DNA from: Apiotrichum sp. Y4204
Taxonomy: Eukaryota > Basidiomycota > Tremellomycetes > Trichosporonales > Trichosporonaceae
DNA length: 64,000 bases
Reading direction: 5' to 3'
Assembly: GCA_025531455.1 (NCBI GenBank)
Contig: JAMYHL010000081.1
Location: forward strand, 62,001 to 126,000
Both the position numbers and the translations under genes were made by a program. The notes beneath the pieces are model-generated. The model was not told the origin of the DNA, did not search any database, and was given only the letters and a program-made list of their open reading frames with translations. Positions within the stretch are counted from its first letter, which is position 1, and every line of letters starts with the position of its first letter. Of this stretch, positions 36,904 to 50,169 are shown piece after piece.

Positions 36904-37509
36904 ACGAGAGAGTGAGAGTGGAGGAGAGTGGACAATTACATAGAGAGAAAGAGGAGAGACAGGAGACGGGAGGGGAGAGGAAGAGAGGAGAAGATAGGAG
37001 AGTGTCAAGTGCACTGGACAGTAGTACAAGTAGACGAGTCACGAACATGGTTTATATCACGGATTTTGCTCCCCCCACCCCCTAGAGCCTCTCACGCATC
37101 GAGCCGGTGCCTATGCAACTGTGCTCCTAGCCACAATGCGCGCCGAGCGCACAAAGTAGCATGCAGCAAGCAGGACACGCATAGGAGAGACACGCATAGT
37201 TGAATGTGGATGCATGCACTGCCTGGTTGGACGGAAGCAGATGTATCGATGCAACAGTGTTGTGGGGTTCGAGATGGCTGCAATCGGATCTGATGGAGAG
37301 AGAAGAGGTGAGGTGAGATACGACGCCGACACCGACGATAAACGCGACGACGACGGCAGCAAGCAGCGCTCGATACATACGATAGCCATCAACGACATCA
37401 ACACACACACACGTCTGCCCAGCATCAGCATCATTATCACCATCACCATACATTCCCCCGAGAACCGACTGAATTCTCTCAACCACTCCATCCCACATGC
37501 TCTAGCCCG
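36904..37509. other. Intergenic region AGS1 to MED13
   Basis: About 600 bp. The first ~120 bp is purine-rich (GAGAG/GGAGA repeats) and probably the AGS1 3' UTR. No gene is supported. Confidence 0.6.
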
Positions 37510-40500
37510 ATGCCCGACCTCCTCGCCGGCCTGCCCCCGCGGGCGAGCACGCCCGTCCCGGGCCTATGGCTCCTCCCGTGTCCCGAAACGCTGAGCGTGT
37601 ACGTCTTTGGCGTGAAGGAGGACGACGCCGAGGGTGGGAATAACGCGAATGGGAATGGGAATGGGAATGGGAACTCGAAGGAGGATGCCGCCGAAGTTGA
37701 CACCAAAGCCAAGGACGGCGAGCTCAAGACCCAACCCCAACCGCAGCTCGCCATCCCGGGAACGAGCCGTTCGCCGAGCACAGTGCTCTCTCCCATGCCG
37801 AATGATAAAGCGACGTCCCTCTCACCGGCAACATCTACAACAGCAGCAGCCGCAGCAGCACCCCCGACGCCGACGACTACAACACTCCCCGCACACCCCC
37901 CGACGGCAGCGGCGCTTGCGCCTCTCCGCGCCGACCCGCTCGAGCGCGCGTGGGCGGCCCTCAACTCGGGCGTGAGCGAGGCCGAGGTGCGCGCCCTCTT
38001 TGGATCCCCTTGCGCGGTCGTTGTTCCCGGTGCACGCCGCGAGCTGTGGGTCTTCTCAGCGCAAGAGGTGCCCCTCCCAGAGAGATGTGTCGGTGAGTGA
38101 CCGAGATGCTTCATAGAAGTTGTGCGAAATACATGCTGACATGCTACAGAGCTCGCACGCCAACCACCAGTAAGCCTCGCGTCGACGCTGACCTGCGCCG
38201 CACACCCACACCCTTCTCTCGCGTGCCTTTCGTCGTGCAGTCCGACATTCGCGCCGCCGCCCGTGTGGGCCAAGCTGGAGGCCGCCGCGGGCGAGAAGCT
38301 TGCGTGGGCGATGGGACTCCGCATCTCCCTTCTCCCCGGCACTGTCGCGCTCGGCCCCGAGCCGTTCGATGTGCGCCTCCGCCCGACGAGCGGGAGCGCC
38401 GGTATGCCCGGCATGCTCCCCATCCCAGGCATCGACGCCGCGTCCTCGACAGCACTGATTCTCTCCGCCAAACCCCGCCCGCCGCCATACTGCGCGCCCT
38501 TCCCACCCGCACCCATTCCCGGACCAGGCGCAGAGCCCATCGTCCTCCGTCCGCTCTCCCTCCCCGCCCTCCTCCTCGCCCCGCACACTGTCAACAGTGC
38601 GCAGGACGCGCGCCTCGTCACCGCATTCGACGCAACGCTCGGCGAGGGATGGAAGGCCGGGCGCGCAGAGGCGCGCATCGCGGCACAAGCGCGCGGCGCC
38701 CCAACATCAGACTGGAGCATCTTCTTTGTGCCCATCACCACGCGCTCCAAGAGCCTCGCCAGCAGTCTTCCGAGCGCAGTGGCTGCCGAGTGGCGCGGCG
38801 CACACGGCGTCGTCACCGTGTGGCCTTCGCACCTCGCGCGCCCGCTTGCTTCTCCGCGGAGGCCAGAGGCCGCGCGCGCCCCGAATCCGGGCTCGGGGCT
38901 CGGCGCTCCAGCGGATCTTCTCAGCACGGCAACTGGGGTGTTCGACTTTTTCTCCTCGTACTCGGAGCCAGAGCCCGATGCCGAGGACGAGGAGGAGGTG
39001 GAGGTAGAGGAGCTCCCCGTGCAGGAGGACGACAGCAGCAGCAAGCGCGAGGACGAGAGTGTTGATGACCTGTTCTCGGCGCATTCAAGCCCCGAGCCGG
39101 AGCCAGAGCCGGAACCGGAGCCAGAAGCCGATGGGGAGGTGTATGCCAGCGCGTTTACGACGCCGCGTGCGGGCGCGCTGGAGCTCGATACCGGCGCGGA
39201 TGGGGGGCTGGGGGAGGTGACGATGGACGACATCAACGATCTGTTCGGAGACGACGGTGACGGTGAGGAATCTCAGGAGAAGGCGGAAACGGCAGATGTG
39301 GAGATGGTCGAGCCGCCGGCGCTCCTCGCTCCGACAGTGGAGGAGGACCGCGCGCCATCACGCGCAAGCGAGATGACCAACGAGCAGCGCAACATGATCA
39401 CAGAGGACGACTTCAACTTCTTCGACGACCATTCGCCTGCCGAGCTCGAGATTGAGGTCGCGACGCCCGAGACGCCGAAGGGCGAGCGCGTTTTTGAGCC
39501 AACCGGCGCGGAGCCCATGTTTGAGATCATCTCGCGGCCGGTCTCGCCGACACGGGTGCCTCAACCTGGACAGGGGCTGCGGATGGAGGCAATCGAGCGC
39601 GGGTTGCGTGATAGGTTGAGTCGGCAACAGGAGGAGGTGAGGGATGAAGAGGCGAAAACGGAGACGGGCGAGGTGGATCAGGATGAGCCGCCAGAAATCG
39701 AATCCCCCGAGCCCCCCGCCAAGCGCATGCGCTTCGCCGACCTTGTTCCCGCCGCATTTGCGCCGCTTCAGCTTCCCCCCGCACGCCGACCGCGCTTTCC
39801 TTACGGCCTTCCATCGCCTGCTGCGACAGTATCTGGGCTTAATGCCGACTTGATAGACCGGTTACGCCAGTCGCAGAAGAAGCGCAAGGACAAGAACGTG
39901 CCTGCATACGATAATGGCGGGTACGACTACAGCGCAGGGTGGGATGTCGAGTCCGAGTCGGATGAGTCGGAGGATGAGTCGGCGCTCACGACGGGTGCGC
40001 CGCCTACCCCATCGAGTACTGGGGACGTCGAGGACGGGACGCCCGCGCCTCCTGCGGTGGTGCCCCCGCCGCCGACGACGGACGACGAGGTAGAGTTCGA
40101 TGGAGGAGTGTGTGTTGGTGGCGAGTGGGCGTCGCTCAAGGATGATCCTGCGGCGGCCGCTCCGCTTCTCCGTGCATGGGTGCCGTCCTGGGCCGAGGTG
40201 AAGGACCCCGTCGACGCCTACCCTTCTCCTACCAGTCCCGCGGCGATCGACACCGTCGGCCCTCGCCTCGGCGACATCGACCTCGGAAACCTCGCGAATT
40301 CCGTCGTGCGCAACCGCCTCTTCCGGGAAGTGTTCGACTCGGCGGCGACACAGCAGGAGCCGGTGCGGCCGCCGACAGTATTCCTCAAGACGGGCGTTGC
40401 GCTCTCCGAACTGGCAGACGACGCGGCGGATGGTCTCGGTGGCCACTCGAAATCGTACGCGCTCCCATCGGCCGTCGTGAATGTCGGCTATGGCGGGACT

Positions 40501-41959
40501 GTCATGCGCATCTCGGCCGCAGCGTTGCGATACTGGCGCGAGCTGGGTCTTACGCCCGTTGGCGGGCCGAAGAATGTGACCGCTTACGCGGTGTGCGAAC
40601 CTGGCGAGGAGACGCAGCGTGCGGCCGCGGCATTCCTCAAAGACATGGGCGAGGTGTATGCTGCGCATCAGCTTGGTGAGCATGTGCCTGGCCCTTCGGA
40701 GGAAAAGGAGGAGAAGGGGAAGAAGGAGGATGAGACGGAGCAGGACAAGGAAAGTCAAGAGGAACCCGACTTTATCGGCGCCGTTCTCCCCACGCCGCTG
40801 TCCGGCCTCGCCGAGACGTTGCGCACTCTCCGCTCGCGCATTACCTCGCAGACCATCATCTACGTCATCACGCAAAGCAGCTCCGTCGCGGCCACGACAC
40901 TTGGCCCGCTGCTGTCCGGTGCGACTTGCGGGAAGATGTCCGCCGTGCACGTCGTGCCCGCAGCGGCGATCCGCGTACCTAATCTCATGCCGCTCGCGTT
41001 CGAAGTATACGACCTGTTCCCGCGTGCCGTGCCCACCGTCAACCTGCACGGCAAGCCGCTCCCCGGCCCCGAGAAGTGGCTGCACTACCACGCCTTCACG
41101 CTAGCCGCCGACGAGCCCAAACCGCAACTGAGCATGACTTGGCCGCAGCGGAGCTACGACGTGTTCGCGCGCTGGCGCAGTATCCACGGCGCGTGGGCGT
41201 GGCTCCCGAGCGTCGGTATCTTGGTAACGGCGGTGACGGACACAGAGGGCGACGACATGCAAGTCCGCGCGGACAAGATGGATGCGGGGAGCACGCCAGC
41301 TGCGCGCGCCCAGCGCACCTGGGAGATTTTCAAAGAATTTGCCGAGGGCTGCGCGACAGAGTGGCGCATGACTGTTGCCACGGGGTTGATGGCCAAGGAG
41401 GAGATTGATGGTGGGTATTGTGGTTTGGGTTTTACTGACGACAGCGTGGATGGCTCTTGCTTCAGCACAGCCCGAGCCCGTCACCCTCGTCATGCTCGAC
41501 CTCTCCGCGACGGACACCGCGCCTCGCCCACGACCCCCGACCGCCAACGTCCCGCCTGCGACCTTTGCCGACGCAGGCGCGACTATCATCGACGAGTCTC
41601 TCACTGGAGGATGTGCGCCACTTGCGCGCCGCCTCGCGGTCGACCTCCCGAGTGCTGCGGGGTGCGATCCGGCCGACGCGTGCGGCCTCGGACGCGGCGC
41701 GACCGTCTTCCCAAAGTCATCCTTCGTGTTCAGTTTCGCAAACGCAACAGGGACGAGCGCCCGTAGCTGCCTGGTCCATGTCCTCCTGCACCGACCACCA
41801 GCAAATACAGAGGAAGAGGCAGCGACTTTCCTCGCGCCCGAGCTCCACCGCCTCGCGTGTCTTGGCCGCCGGCGGTGGGGCCTCGACGGCGTGGGCGTCG
41901 CGCACGTTGAGGGCGTCGCGGCTGTGCGACGCGCGCTCGAGGCGATTGAGCGCGGGTGA
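37510..41959 (+). CDS. MED13: Mediator kinase-module subunit 13 (Srb9/Ssn2-like)
   Basis: Three exons: 37510-38092, 38150-41410 and 41466-41959, giving about 1445 residues. The apparent donor at 38170 was rejected because reading through keeps the frame, whereas removing that segment breaks it. The N-terminus has GLWLLPCPETLSVYVFG, as in the Med13 N-terminal domain. The middle is acidic and disordered and carries the conserved ITEDDFNFFDD motif. The C-terminal half has IRVPNLMPLAFEVYDLF, the block LSMTWPQRSYDVFARWRS, and finally EPVTLVMLDLS, matching the MED13 PIWI-like/C-terminal region. MED13 links the CDK8-cyclin C-MED12 module to core Mediator and represses or tunes RNA polymerase II transcription. 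The divergence of Med13 outside these blocks makes this a family-level call. A poly-Asn/Gly stretch (from ~37636) is compositionally biased. Confidence 0.8.
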
Positions 41960-42259
41960 GGGTATTCGGATCCGGAGTGTTATCGTGTTCATCGTTGCAT
42001 TCTCGCATATGTCTATTGTACGCCTTGATGTATCTGTACCGTACCCAACTTGGCACCTTTCAGCATGAGGGAGATGACAGGGGGGGCGTGGGGGGTGCAT
42101 GATAAAGTGCTTGTCTGGTCACGTGACAAATGACCCACCTCGATGGATTTTTGGAAGTGACCGCCGCCAGAAAGTGATGAAGATGGTCATTTCGAGGAGA
42201 GGAGATTCTAACAACCCAACATTGCTCCATCTCACACTCAATCGATCGCCATCATCAAC
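41960..42259. other. Short intergenic region MED13 to UTP12
   Basis: 300 bp between two genes on the same strand. It must hold the MED13 terminator region and the UTP12 promoter. No recognisable TATA box. Confidence 0.6.
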
Positions 42260-45200
42260 ATGCGGTCATATATGCGCCATGGGCCGACACAGGTGCGTCC
42301 GATAGATGACGGGCCGAGATTCATAACCCTTTGGAGGAGCTCACTGCCCGACATTGTGACAGCACTGACATTAGGCCTTTGGTATTGTGACTTCTCCGAC
42401 AGGCAACAGCGCATTCGATGGACGCCTCGCTTTCGTCCCGGGATGGGAAGACGTTCTCGTGTGGGACGTCAAGCGCGGGCAGATGGTGGGTACTATTACT
42501 ATGCAGAGCTGACGGCAGGTGTCAATGTGGCATGCGACGGGAGTGACTTCGCCCATCACTGCGCTCGCGCGGGCACCGGGAGGTAGCGAGTCCGAGTCCG
42601 AGTCGGAGGCGGAGGCGGTGTTTGCAGTGGCATACACGAACGGCGCGATTCGGCTTTGGAGCTGGGACTCTGCCACGGGCGGCGAGGCGACGGAGATTGT
42701 GACGTTCAACGGACACAAGAAGGGCGTTGCGAGCCTTGCGTGGGACCGTGAAGGGAGCCGGCTCGCGTCGGGCGGGAGCGAGGGCGAGGTGGTCGTTTGG
42801 GACCGCGTCGCCGAGGTTGGACTGTACAGGCTCAAGGGACACCGCGGGCAAGTCACGAGCATCAATTTCCTCCCGCACCCCGTCCTGCCGAGCACCCAGC
42901 ACCCCGGATTCCTAGTCACCACGAGCCGCGACACGTACCTCAAGCTCTGGGACCTGAGTACCCAGCACTGCGTTCAGACTGTTGTTGTCGGAAGGGGAGA
43001 GGTATGGTGCGCTGCTGTGCAGGAGCAGCCGGGAGAGGAGGAGAGGGAAGAGATCACTGGGTCGTGGCTTATCCTCACGGGAGCGGCGGACGGCGAGGTC
43101 AAGGCGTGGACGGCGGAGAAGGCTGCACTGGCGGATGGTTTGAAGGAGAACGAGAGCGGCGAAGTGAGTAACCTCTCGGAATGTTGCTGACTGTAGCTTC
43201 CCACTCTCATCCACCCGCTGTGCACTGTCCCCCTGCCGGCGAGTACGCATCCCGTGACGCAGCTCGCGTTCCACGATTCGCAGCCCCTCATCTTTGCGCA
43301 GACGAGCGACAAGACGACAGCGGTGCTCCGCCTCCGCTCCGAGGAGGAGGTAGCGGCCAAGCGCGCACGGAGGAAGAAGCGTGATCGCGAGAAGAAGAAG
43401 AAGGGGAAGAAGGACAAGGAGGGGGAGGATGACGAGGAGGAGGATGTGGCTGAGACGGAGGTGGTCCCGTGGGGTGACCGCGTGACGACGTGGTGCGTCG
43501 TCAAGGCCAATGCCAAGGTCAAGTCGTTTGCCCTCGCGCGCGACGAGCCAAACGCCAAGCACCTCGCCATCCTGCTTGCGCTCTCGAACAACTCGCTCGA
43601 GACGTACACCGTGCCCTCGCCGACACTGAGCGGGAAGGGCTCCAAGTCCAAGCTCGCGGACGGCAGCACGCCCGAGCCGGTCAAGACACATTCGGTCGAG
43701 ATCCCGGGACACCGGCAAGACGTGCGTGCGCTGAGCGTGAGCAGCGACGACCAGACGCTGGCATCGGCCGCAAGCGGGACACTCAAGGTGTGGAACCTGC
43801 GCACGACCGCGTGCCTGCGTACAATGGAGTGCGGGTACGCGCTGTGCACAACTTTCCTTCCAGGTGACCGGCACGTCGTGGTGGGCACGAAAGCGGGCGA
43901 GCTGCTGCTGTACGATGTGGCGGCGAGTACGCTGCTTGCGCGCTACGAGGCGCACAAGGGGCCCGTCTGGAGCATTCAGGTGCGCCCCGACGGGCGCGGG
44001 CTCGTGTCTGGTTCGGCGGACAAGGACGTCAAGTTCTGGGACTTTGAAATGCGCGAGGAGGGCGAGGGCGAGCGGGTTGTCAGCCGTCTGGGTGTCGAGA
44101 CTGTGGTGAGTTGGGCTGCTTGTGGGGATTCGGAGGTGGCCGAGCTAACATGCAGTACAAAACCAAGCAGCTCGCGCTTGTGCATGTCCGCACGCTCAAG
44201 ATGACCGACGACGTGCTGTGCGTAAAGTACTCGCCTGACTCGCGCTTCCTCGCCGTCGCGCTGCTTGACTCGACGGTCAAGATCTTCTTCCAGGACACAT
44301 TGAAGTTCTTCCTGTCCCTCTACGGCCACAAGGTGAGTGACTAATCTTTCGCCCGCTAATGGCAGCTCCCGGTTCTCTCGCTCGACATCTCCTCCGACTG
44401 CAAGCTCATAGTCACGTGCTCGGCGGACAAGAACGTCAAGATATGGGGCCTTGACTTTGGTGACTGCCATCGCTCGCTGTTCGCGCACGACGACAGCGTC
44501 ATGCAGGTCGCGTTTGAGAAGGACTCGCATTATTTCTGGACCGTCGGCAAGGACCGCATGGTCAAGTACTGGGACGGCGACAAGGTGGGTGCTGAATTCG
44601 CTGGACAGCACTGACATGCAGTTTGAGCTCATCCAGAAGCTCGAGGGACACCACGGCGAGATTTGGGCGCTGGCAGTGTCGAACCGTGGCGAATTTGTCG
44701 TGACGGGCTCGCACGACAAGTCGATCCGGATCTGGGAGAAGACCGAGGAGCCTCTTTTCCTGGAAGAGGAGCGGGAACGGGAGATGGAGGCCGCGCACGA
44801 CGCCGACCTGGCGGACGCGCTGAACCGCACGGGGCTGGACGACGATGATGAGGAGGGCGGCGCAGAGGCCGAGGCCGTGCAGAAGCAGACTGCGGAGACG
44901 CTCATGGCCGGTGAGCGGATCATGGACGCGCTCGAGCTCGCGGACGCAGACCGCGCCGCGTTTGCAGAGTACGAGGCGGAGAAGGCGCGCTTGGGTGAGG
45001 CGGGCGCCGCTCTCCCGCCGCCAACCCGCGCGCCCGAGCTCGTTGCGCGCGGCGTCGAGCCAGACGAACACGTGTACAATACCCTCGCCAAGATCCCCGC
45101 CGGACACATGGAGGACGCGCTGCTGGTTCTCCCCTTCCAGCAGGTCGTCAGCCTCCTTGGCTACCTTGACGATTGGGCCGTAAACGTGAGTTAATGGGCC

Positions 45201-45528
45201 CCCGAAGCATAACTGACAGCAGGGACGCGATATTATCCTCACCTCGCGGCTGCTGCATTTCCTCCTGCGGACGCACCACTCGCAGCTCGTCTCCAACCGG
45301 GTCATGCGGGCGCGGATGGTCTCGCTGCGTGCCAACGTCCGCTCTGCGCTGGAACGCCAGCGCGTGCGCATGGGGTACAACCTCGCTGCGCTCCGCTTCC
45401 TGCGCGCACGGTGGGAGAGCGATCACACGGCTGGCTTGCTCGAGGAGGAGGGCTTTGATGAGGAGGCGGTGCGGAAGCGTCTCGCCGAGGGCAGGGCGAA
45501 GCGGAAGAGGGTGGACGTTAGGGCGTAG
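42260..45528 (+). CDS. UTP12: U3 snoRNP / SSU processome WD40 protein Utp12 (Dip2, WDR3)
   Basis: Eight exons: 42260-42292, 42375-42485, 42519-43163, 43197-44105, 44156-44332, 44366-44584, 44622-45185 and 45223-45528, giving about 987 residues (yeast Dip2 is 943). The N-terminus [18 protein letters not shown] and the following [18 protein letters not shown] match the start of Dip2. About a dozen WD40 repeats form two propellers, with typical strands such as [39 protein letters not shown] and [16 protein letters not shown]. The C-terminal Utp12 domain follows ([19 protein letters not shown], then [18 protein letters not shown]). Utp12 is part of UTP-B, which assembles on the pre-18S rRNA in the nucleolus. 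Three of its introns are only 33 nt. A lysine-rich insert (near 43365-43420) lies between the two propellers. It is convergent with TFIIF beta, with 178 bp between stop codons. Confidence 0.96.
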
Positions 45529-45706
45529 GAGCATAGATATTGATATTTCATCTGCATCGCATTGGGCTTGAGGTGTCAGGCATTGGCTTGAGGCCGAGGG
45601 GGGCTGAGGGGCTCACAAGGGGACTGTTGGTCTGCGTCGATTGTCACTGTGTTCATTTCTCCGCCTTGTACAGGTATTGATACATTTTTGATGCACACTG
45701 AATGCT

Positions 45707-47008
45707 CTATGAAACCTCGACGAGCTCGAGCTCATCGTCGTCACTCTCCATGTCCTCATCATCGTCATCATCAATATCGTCGTCGTCGTCGTCTTCGCCG
45801 AGGTCGGGCTTGGTATCGCCCTCTCCGCCCTCGCCCTTGCCCGTCTTCCAGTGCTCGTTGAGCGCGTACAGGTTCGCATACGGCCCCTCCTTGTTGAGCG
45901 TCGCCACGTCTTTGAGCACCTCGCGGAGCCACTGCTCGGGCTGCTGCAGCGTCGCCTTGAGCGCCGAGAGGGACCAGTAGGGCTTTTCGTTGAAGCATGC
46001 AAACAGGCGGTCGGTGAGCTCGCCGCGCTCGAGGCGCGCAAACCGCTCGCCGGGGACGACGCGCGACTGGCCAAGCACCATGCCTTGTCCGAGGGTGGAC
46101 GAGGCGTTGGCGAAACCTGATGCCAGCTGGTTGAGCTTTGCCTGCGACATGACCGTGTCGTCGAGCATGACGATGGGACTGGGGTCAGAAAGGACATGAG
46201 GGGGCGGGCGCACCGCTTCGACTGCTCCGCCTCGAGACGCCGCTGCTCCAGGATCTTGAGGTACTTTGCCGAGTGGATCGGGCGGACGCTTCCCTCGTGG
46301 TCGAGCGCGCCGAGAAGCCGTGGCCGTGCTAGACAGTGTAAGTTTGGTAGAACAAAAGAACTCGAGCTTTGCCAGCTCCACACACCCTTCTGGCGCTTTC
46401 GCTTCGCAGCGCTGTGCTCCTCGCCCGGCTGCGACACCCAGGTGCGGATGTGTTCCGTGAACACATAAGTGTTCTTCACAGTGTGTGACGGAAGGACAAC
46501 CTCGTACTCGTCCGGAATGCCCGAGACGTCCAGGCGCTTGCGCTTGCGCTCGCCGTCAGACGCCGGCGGCGTCTTGTCCTCGGATGGCAGACGGAGGGTG
46601 ATCACCGGAGGCGTTTTGCTGCATGTCAGTATGGGATACTGAGAAGATGGTAGTGGGTCCGATGTTCGAGTTCTAGAACACATTCACTGACTTGTTGTCG
46701 ACGACGAGCGTGCCGAGGTGCACGCCGCTCTCCCGCACCTGCTCCCATCGCTCAAGAAGGAAGCGGGGAATCTGTTCGTCAGCATCAGGCCACAAACAAG
46801 TAGTGCGCATGTCTTGGCGAAACGATTGCATCTCTCTTGCTTTATTGTTCGTGGGTGGCGAAACGGCGCTCTCGATACCCACCTTCATCGCCCACACCTT
46901 GCTCTGCCCCGCCGAGGAGGACACCTCGAGCTCCTCCTCCTCCACGGGAATGTTGAAGACATCGTGCCCGTCGACCGTAATCGTCGGCTTGATGTCCGGC
47001 TGCGACAT
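45707..47008 (-). CDS. TFG2: Transcription initiation factor IIF beta subunit (RAP30/Tfg2)
   Basis: Five exons on the minus strand: 47008-46883, 46771-46692, 46618-46386, 46328-46214 and 46178-45707, giving 341 residues. Splicing restores the N-terminal dimerisation domain (KVWAMKIPRFLLERWEQV). The conserved linker follows (ARPRLLGALDHEGSVRPI, then YLKILEQRRLEAEQSKR). The winged-helix DNA-binding domain follows, with LTDRLFACFNEKPYWSLSAL and NLYALNEHWK. TFIIF binds RNA polymerase II and stabilises the preinitiation complex in the nucleus. The C-terminus is a run of Asp/Glu (~40 residues from ~45720), longer than in animal RAP30. The ATG at 47008 is chosen because it begins MSQPDIKP; an in-frame ATG 45 bases upstream at 47053 is possible. 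The start is 363 bp from that of the divergent epsin gene. Confidence 0.94.
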
Positions 47009-47371
47009 GGTGATGGGATGGATGGGAGAGGGGAGAAGAGTCGAGTTGGACAAAGACTTGTTGCGTTGTTGAATCCAAGTGCAAGGTGTGTCTATGGATG
47101 GGATGTGGGGGGTTCGAGTGCGGAGATTGCGGCAAAGCTGCCGTGTGGCTCATCATTCGGGGCAGGGTGGGTTCCCGGTGTGTGTGCGTCACAGCCACGT
47201 CCCACACCTGCTCTGCCTCCCTTCCCTGCTCCCTGCTCCGTCGTCACCATCACTCGACTGCTCCTCACCACGACATTTGTCTTTCTCACTACCTCTTGTC
47301 TCTGTACACCCTCTCATCGCGGCGCACTCCTCTTTTACCGATCAACACTGGCACATCGCCCCTTGCCTGCC
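47009..47371. promoter_or_regulatory. Bidirectional promoter region, TFIIF beta / epsin
   Basis: 363 bp separate the two divergent start codons. The epsin side is C/T-rich (47210-47340), as expected for a fungal transcription start region. I see no clear TATA box in either direction. Confidence 0.5.
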
Positions 47372-49302
47372 ATGGACATGATCGAAAGTGAGTCCCGGTC
47401 CGAGCTGGGCTGCCCCGTTGAATCCCAGCTCGGTTCGTCCGCCGTCCGCGCTGACCACAGACCTCGCCAAGCAGGCGTCCCAGATCACAATGTACGACAT
47501 CAAGTCGTACTACAACTCGGCCAAGAACACGATTCTCAACATCCCCGAGATGGAGGCCAAGGTCCGCGAGGCCACTAACGAGGACCCCTGGTAGGTGCTC
47601 TCAGCTGCCAGCTTTGTGATATCAACTGTCAGGACGCCTCTGGCAGTACGCTGACCTCACAGGGGCGCGTCGTCGACGCTTATGCAGGATATCGCGCAGG
47701 GCACCCACAACTTGTAAGTGACATCGGATACTTTCTTCCCATAATGCCCCGCGCCTGACAACGCAGCCAGCAGTTCAATGAGATTATGCCAACCATTTAC
47801 TCGCGCTTCATGGAGAAGGAAGCCCGCGAGTGGCGCCAGATCTACAAGGTATGTGAGCCAAGCAGCGAGGCCGTCCAGGCTGGTTGAGACGTCATGGCGG
47901 CAGTCAATTGGGCGCGCTCTTGCGCGAGGCTTGACCCGCACATTGCTCTCGACCAGGTGCCCCTGCCCGCTGGGCCGATGCTGCTCCCCGCTCCCCGCTG
48001 ACGCCCAGGCCCTCACCCTTCTTGAGTACCTCATCAAGCATGGCTCCGAGCGCGTCGTCGACGACGCCAGGGCTCATGTTGGGACTATCAAGATGCTCCG
48101 CAACTTTCACTACACGGACGAGAAGGGCAAGGATCAGGGTATCAATGGTGCGCAGTCCCGTCTCATTCGCTGTTCTCACACCAGTCCGCAACCGTGCCAA
48201 CGAGATCGCCTCACTTCTCACCGACGTGGACCGCATCCGCACCGAGCGCCGCAAGGCCAGGGCAAACAAGAACAAGTACCAGGGCGTCGAGGGCGGCAGG
48301 TTCAACACGGCGAGCGGGAGCAGGTACGGCGGGTTCGGAAGCGACACGTATCACAGCAGCAGTGCCGGCGGTGGCGGCAGCAGCGCGTGGGACCGCGAAG
48401 ACGAGTACCGCGGCAGCAGCGGACGAGGGTCGTCTTCTGGTGGTAACTTCCGCGACTCGTCCCGCCAGCCAGAGTATGACGAGTACGAGGGTGCCGATGA
48501 CTTCGACGAGCGCCCGGCCCGCGCATCGCCCGCGCCTGGACGCACGAACCGCTCAAGCGCGAGTGCCAGCGCTCCGCCCAAGCCGGCCAAGGAGGCGCCC
48601 AAGCCCAAGCAGGAAGTGAACCTCTTCGACTTTGACGACGAGCCCCTGTCGGCGTCCGTACCCGCCAAGCCTCCGGCTGCCGCGCCGGCCGCTGCCCCGA
48701 TCGATGCGTTTGGGGACGACGACTTTGACGACTTCCAGCAGGCCCCCGCGTCGCAGCCTGCCGCCGCCCCCACAGCACCCGCGGCCCCCGCCTCGAGCGG
48801 CGCCAACGCCAACCTCTTTGCCCTTCTTGACTCCACCCCCGCTGCCCCGGCTGCTGCTCCCGCCGCCTCAACGTTTTCGGCTGTCAACCCGCCGGCTTAC
48901 GGCGGCATGGGCGGCGGTACGAGTGGAGGGATGGGTGGCGGAATGGGTGGCATGGGTGGCATGGGTGGTATGGGTGGGGGCATGGGCATGGCGCAGCAGC
49001 GTTCGCCCATGGCCCCTCAGGCCCAGGCGCAGCCCTCGCGCCCAGCCGCTGCGCCTGCGGCCCCAGCGGCGAAGCCTAAGGGCGGCGCGTCGGCGTTCGA
49101 CGACCTGTGGACCGCGTCGCTCGGCGCGCCCGTCGCGCGCCCCGCCTCGTCGGGCAACAAGACGATTGCACAGATGGAGAAGGAGAAGACGCAGAACTCG
49201 CTCTGGGGCGGCAACACCAGCGCTGGCGCTGGCGCCTCGCGCCCCGCCCAGCAGCAGCAGAAGCCGGCCGGTGGCAGCGACTTTGATGACCTCCTTCTCT
49301 AA
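47372..49302 (+). CDS. ENTH-domain clathrin adaptor, epsin of Ent3/epsinR type
   Basis: Six exons: 47372-47387, 47461-47590, 47663-47713, 47767-47848, 48009-48147 and 48185-49302, giving 511 residues. Residues ~1-155 form an ENTH domain: EMEAKVREATNEDPWGASS, then REWRQIYKALTLLEYLIKHG, KMLRNFHYTDEKGKDQGINV and ANEIASLLTDVDRI. This domain binds phosphoinositides and bends membranes. The rest is low-complexity with short acidic peptides of the DFDDF type (NLFDFDDEPL, DDDFDDFQQA, FDDLW, and a final SDFDDLLL), which resemble gamma-ear/GGA and clathrin-binding motifs. No NPF or obvious UIM is seen, which favours the trans-Golgi/endosome Ent3/epsinR class over plasma-membrane Ent1/2. A Gly/Met repeat lies at 48904-48990. 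The first exon has only 16 coding bases. Confidence 0.93.
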
Positions 49303-50169
49303 GAGTAGCGCAGCAAAACTAGGACTCGCCTAGTTGATAGGATTGTACGGTGATAGATGATGACACGATTATGGACTTGACTCGCACTGTCAGGTAGGCT
49401 GCTCGACTCGCGTCTGCTTCACTGCTCGGTGCCTCGTTCGATCGGGACAGCCTTGTTGTGTGGATGAAACTTGAAACGGAGAATTTCCTCCGTCTTGGAT
49501 TGCAGATTAATCACCGTCCCAAAACGGCAACGTCGGTCTGGCGGTGTGGTTGACGCTTTTCCGTCCGACAACTTGAGTGACGCGCCGCGTGCATGGGAAT
49601 GACGGGTGTGGATGCAAAGTAATCGCAGCCCGAGATTCTCAACGTCCACCAAGCTGTAGTCTTCAGGATTTTGCCCCATCACCATTCCCTCACTGACACT
49701 GTGCCATGCCCCTCGCCAAGCTATCGGAGCACTTGTCGGAGTGGTGGATACCAGAAGTGAGCACAATGTAAGTACTGATCACGTGCAGGGCCCGGTGTAG
49801 ATATGTAGTCCAGTGTGAATCACGCGCTCGTTGCTCAAAGCTTAGCGCATGGCGTGTTGGGGTGGGTCGACTCGGTGTTCCTTGTTTCAGTACCAAGACG
49901 CGCCACCGCGCCGAGAGTTTCAGTAGCGTCTTCACCGTCTCCTCCGTCTGCACCTCCGTCGCCACCTGCGGCCAGCCAGTATGTCTAATCACAACGTCCT
50001 CTATTCGTTACTATGTACATGTGGGGCGTGTAGGTCATAATGCAGAGTCCGTCACCATGTGGGTTGGTGCGAGTACGGGACCGGCGCGGGGTGCGGCACA
50101 GGCTCAGCTGTTACCCAGTCGCACCCGGCGTTCGTAGCCCAGGTTGTGGGGATTGCCAGATAAAAGGTC
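49303..50169. other. Intergenic region between convergent genes
   Basis: 867 bp between the 3' ends of the epsin gene and the DUF7137-like gene. No gene is supported. The open frames here are short and without motifs. Confidence 0.55.

Noticed and set aside
38170..38240. Apparent GTAAGC...GCAG intron in MED13
   Set aside because: Removing it leaves the downstream exon out of frame, whereas reading through joins the N-terminal exon to the long central exon without a stop.
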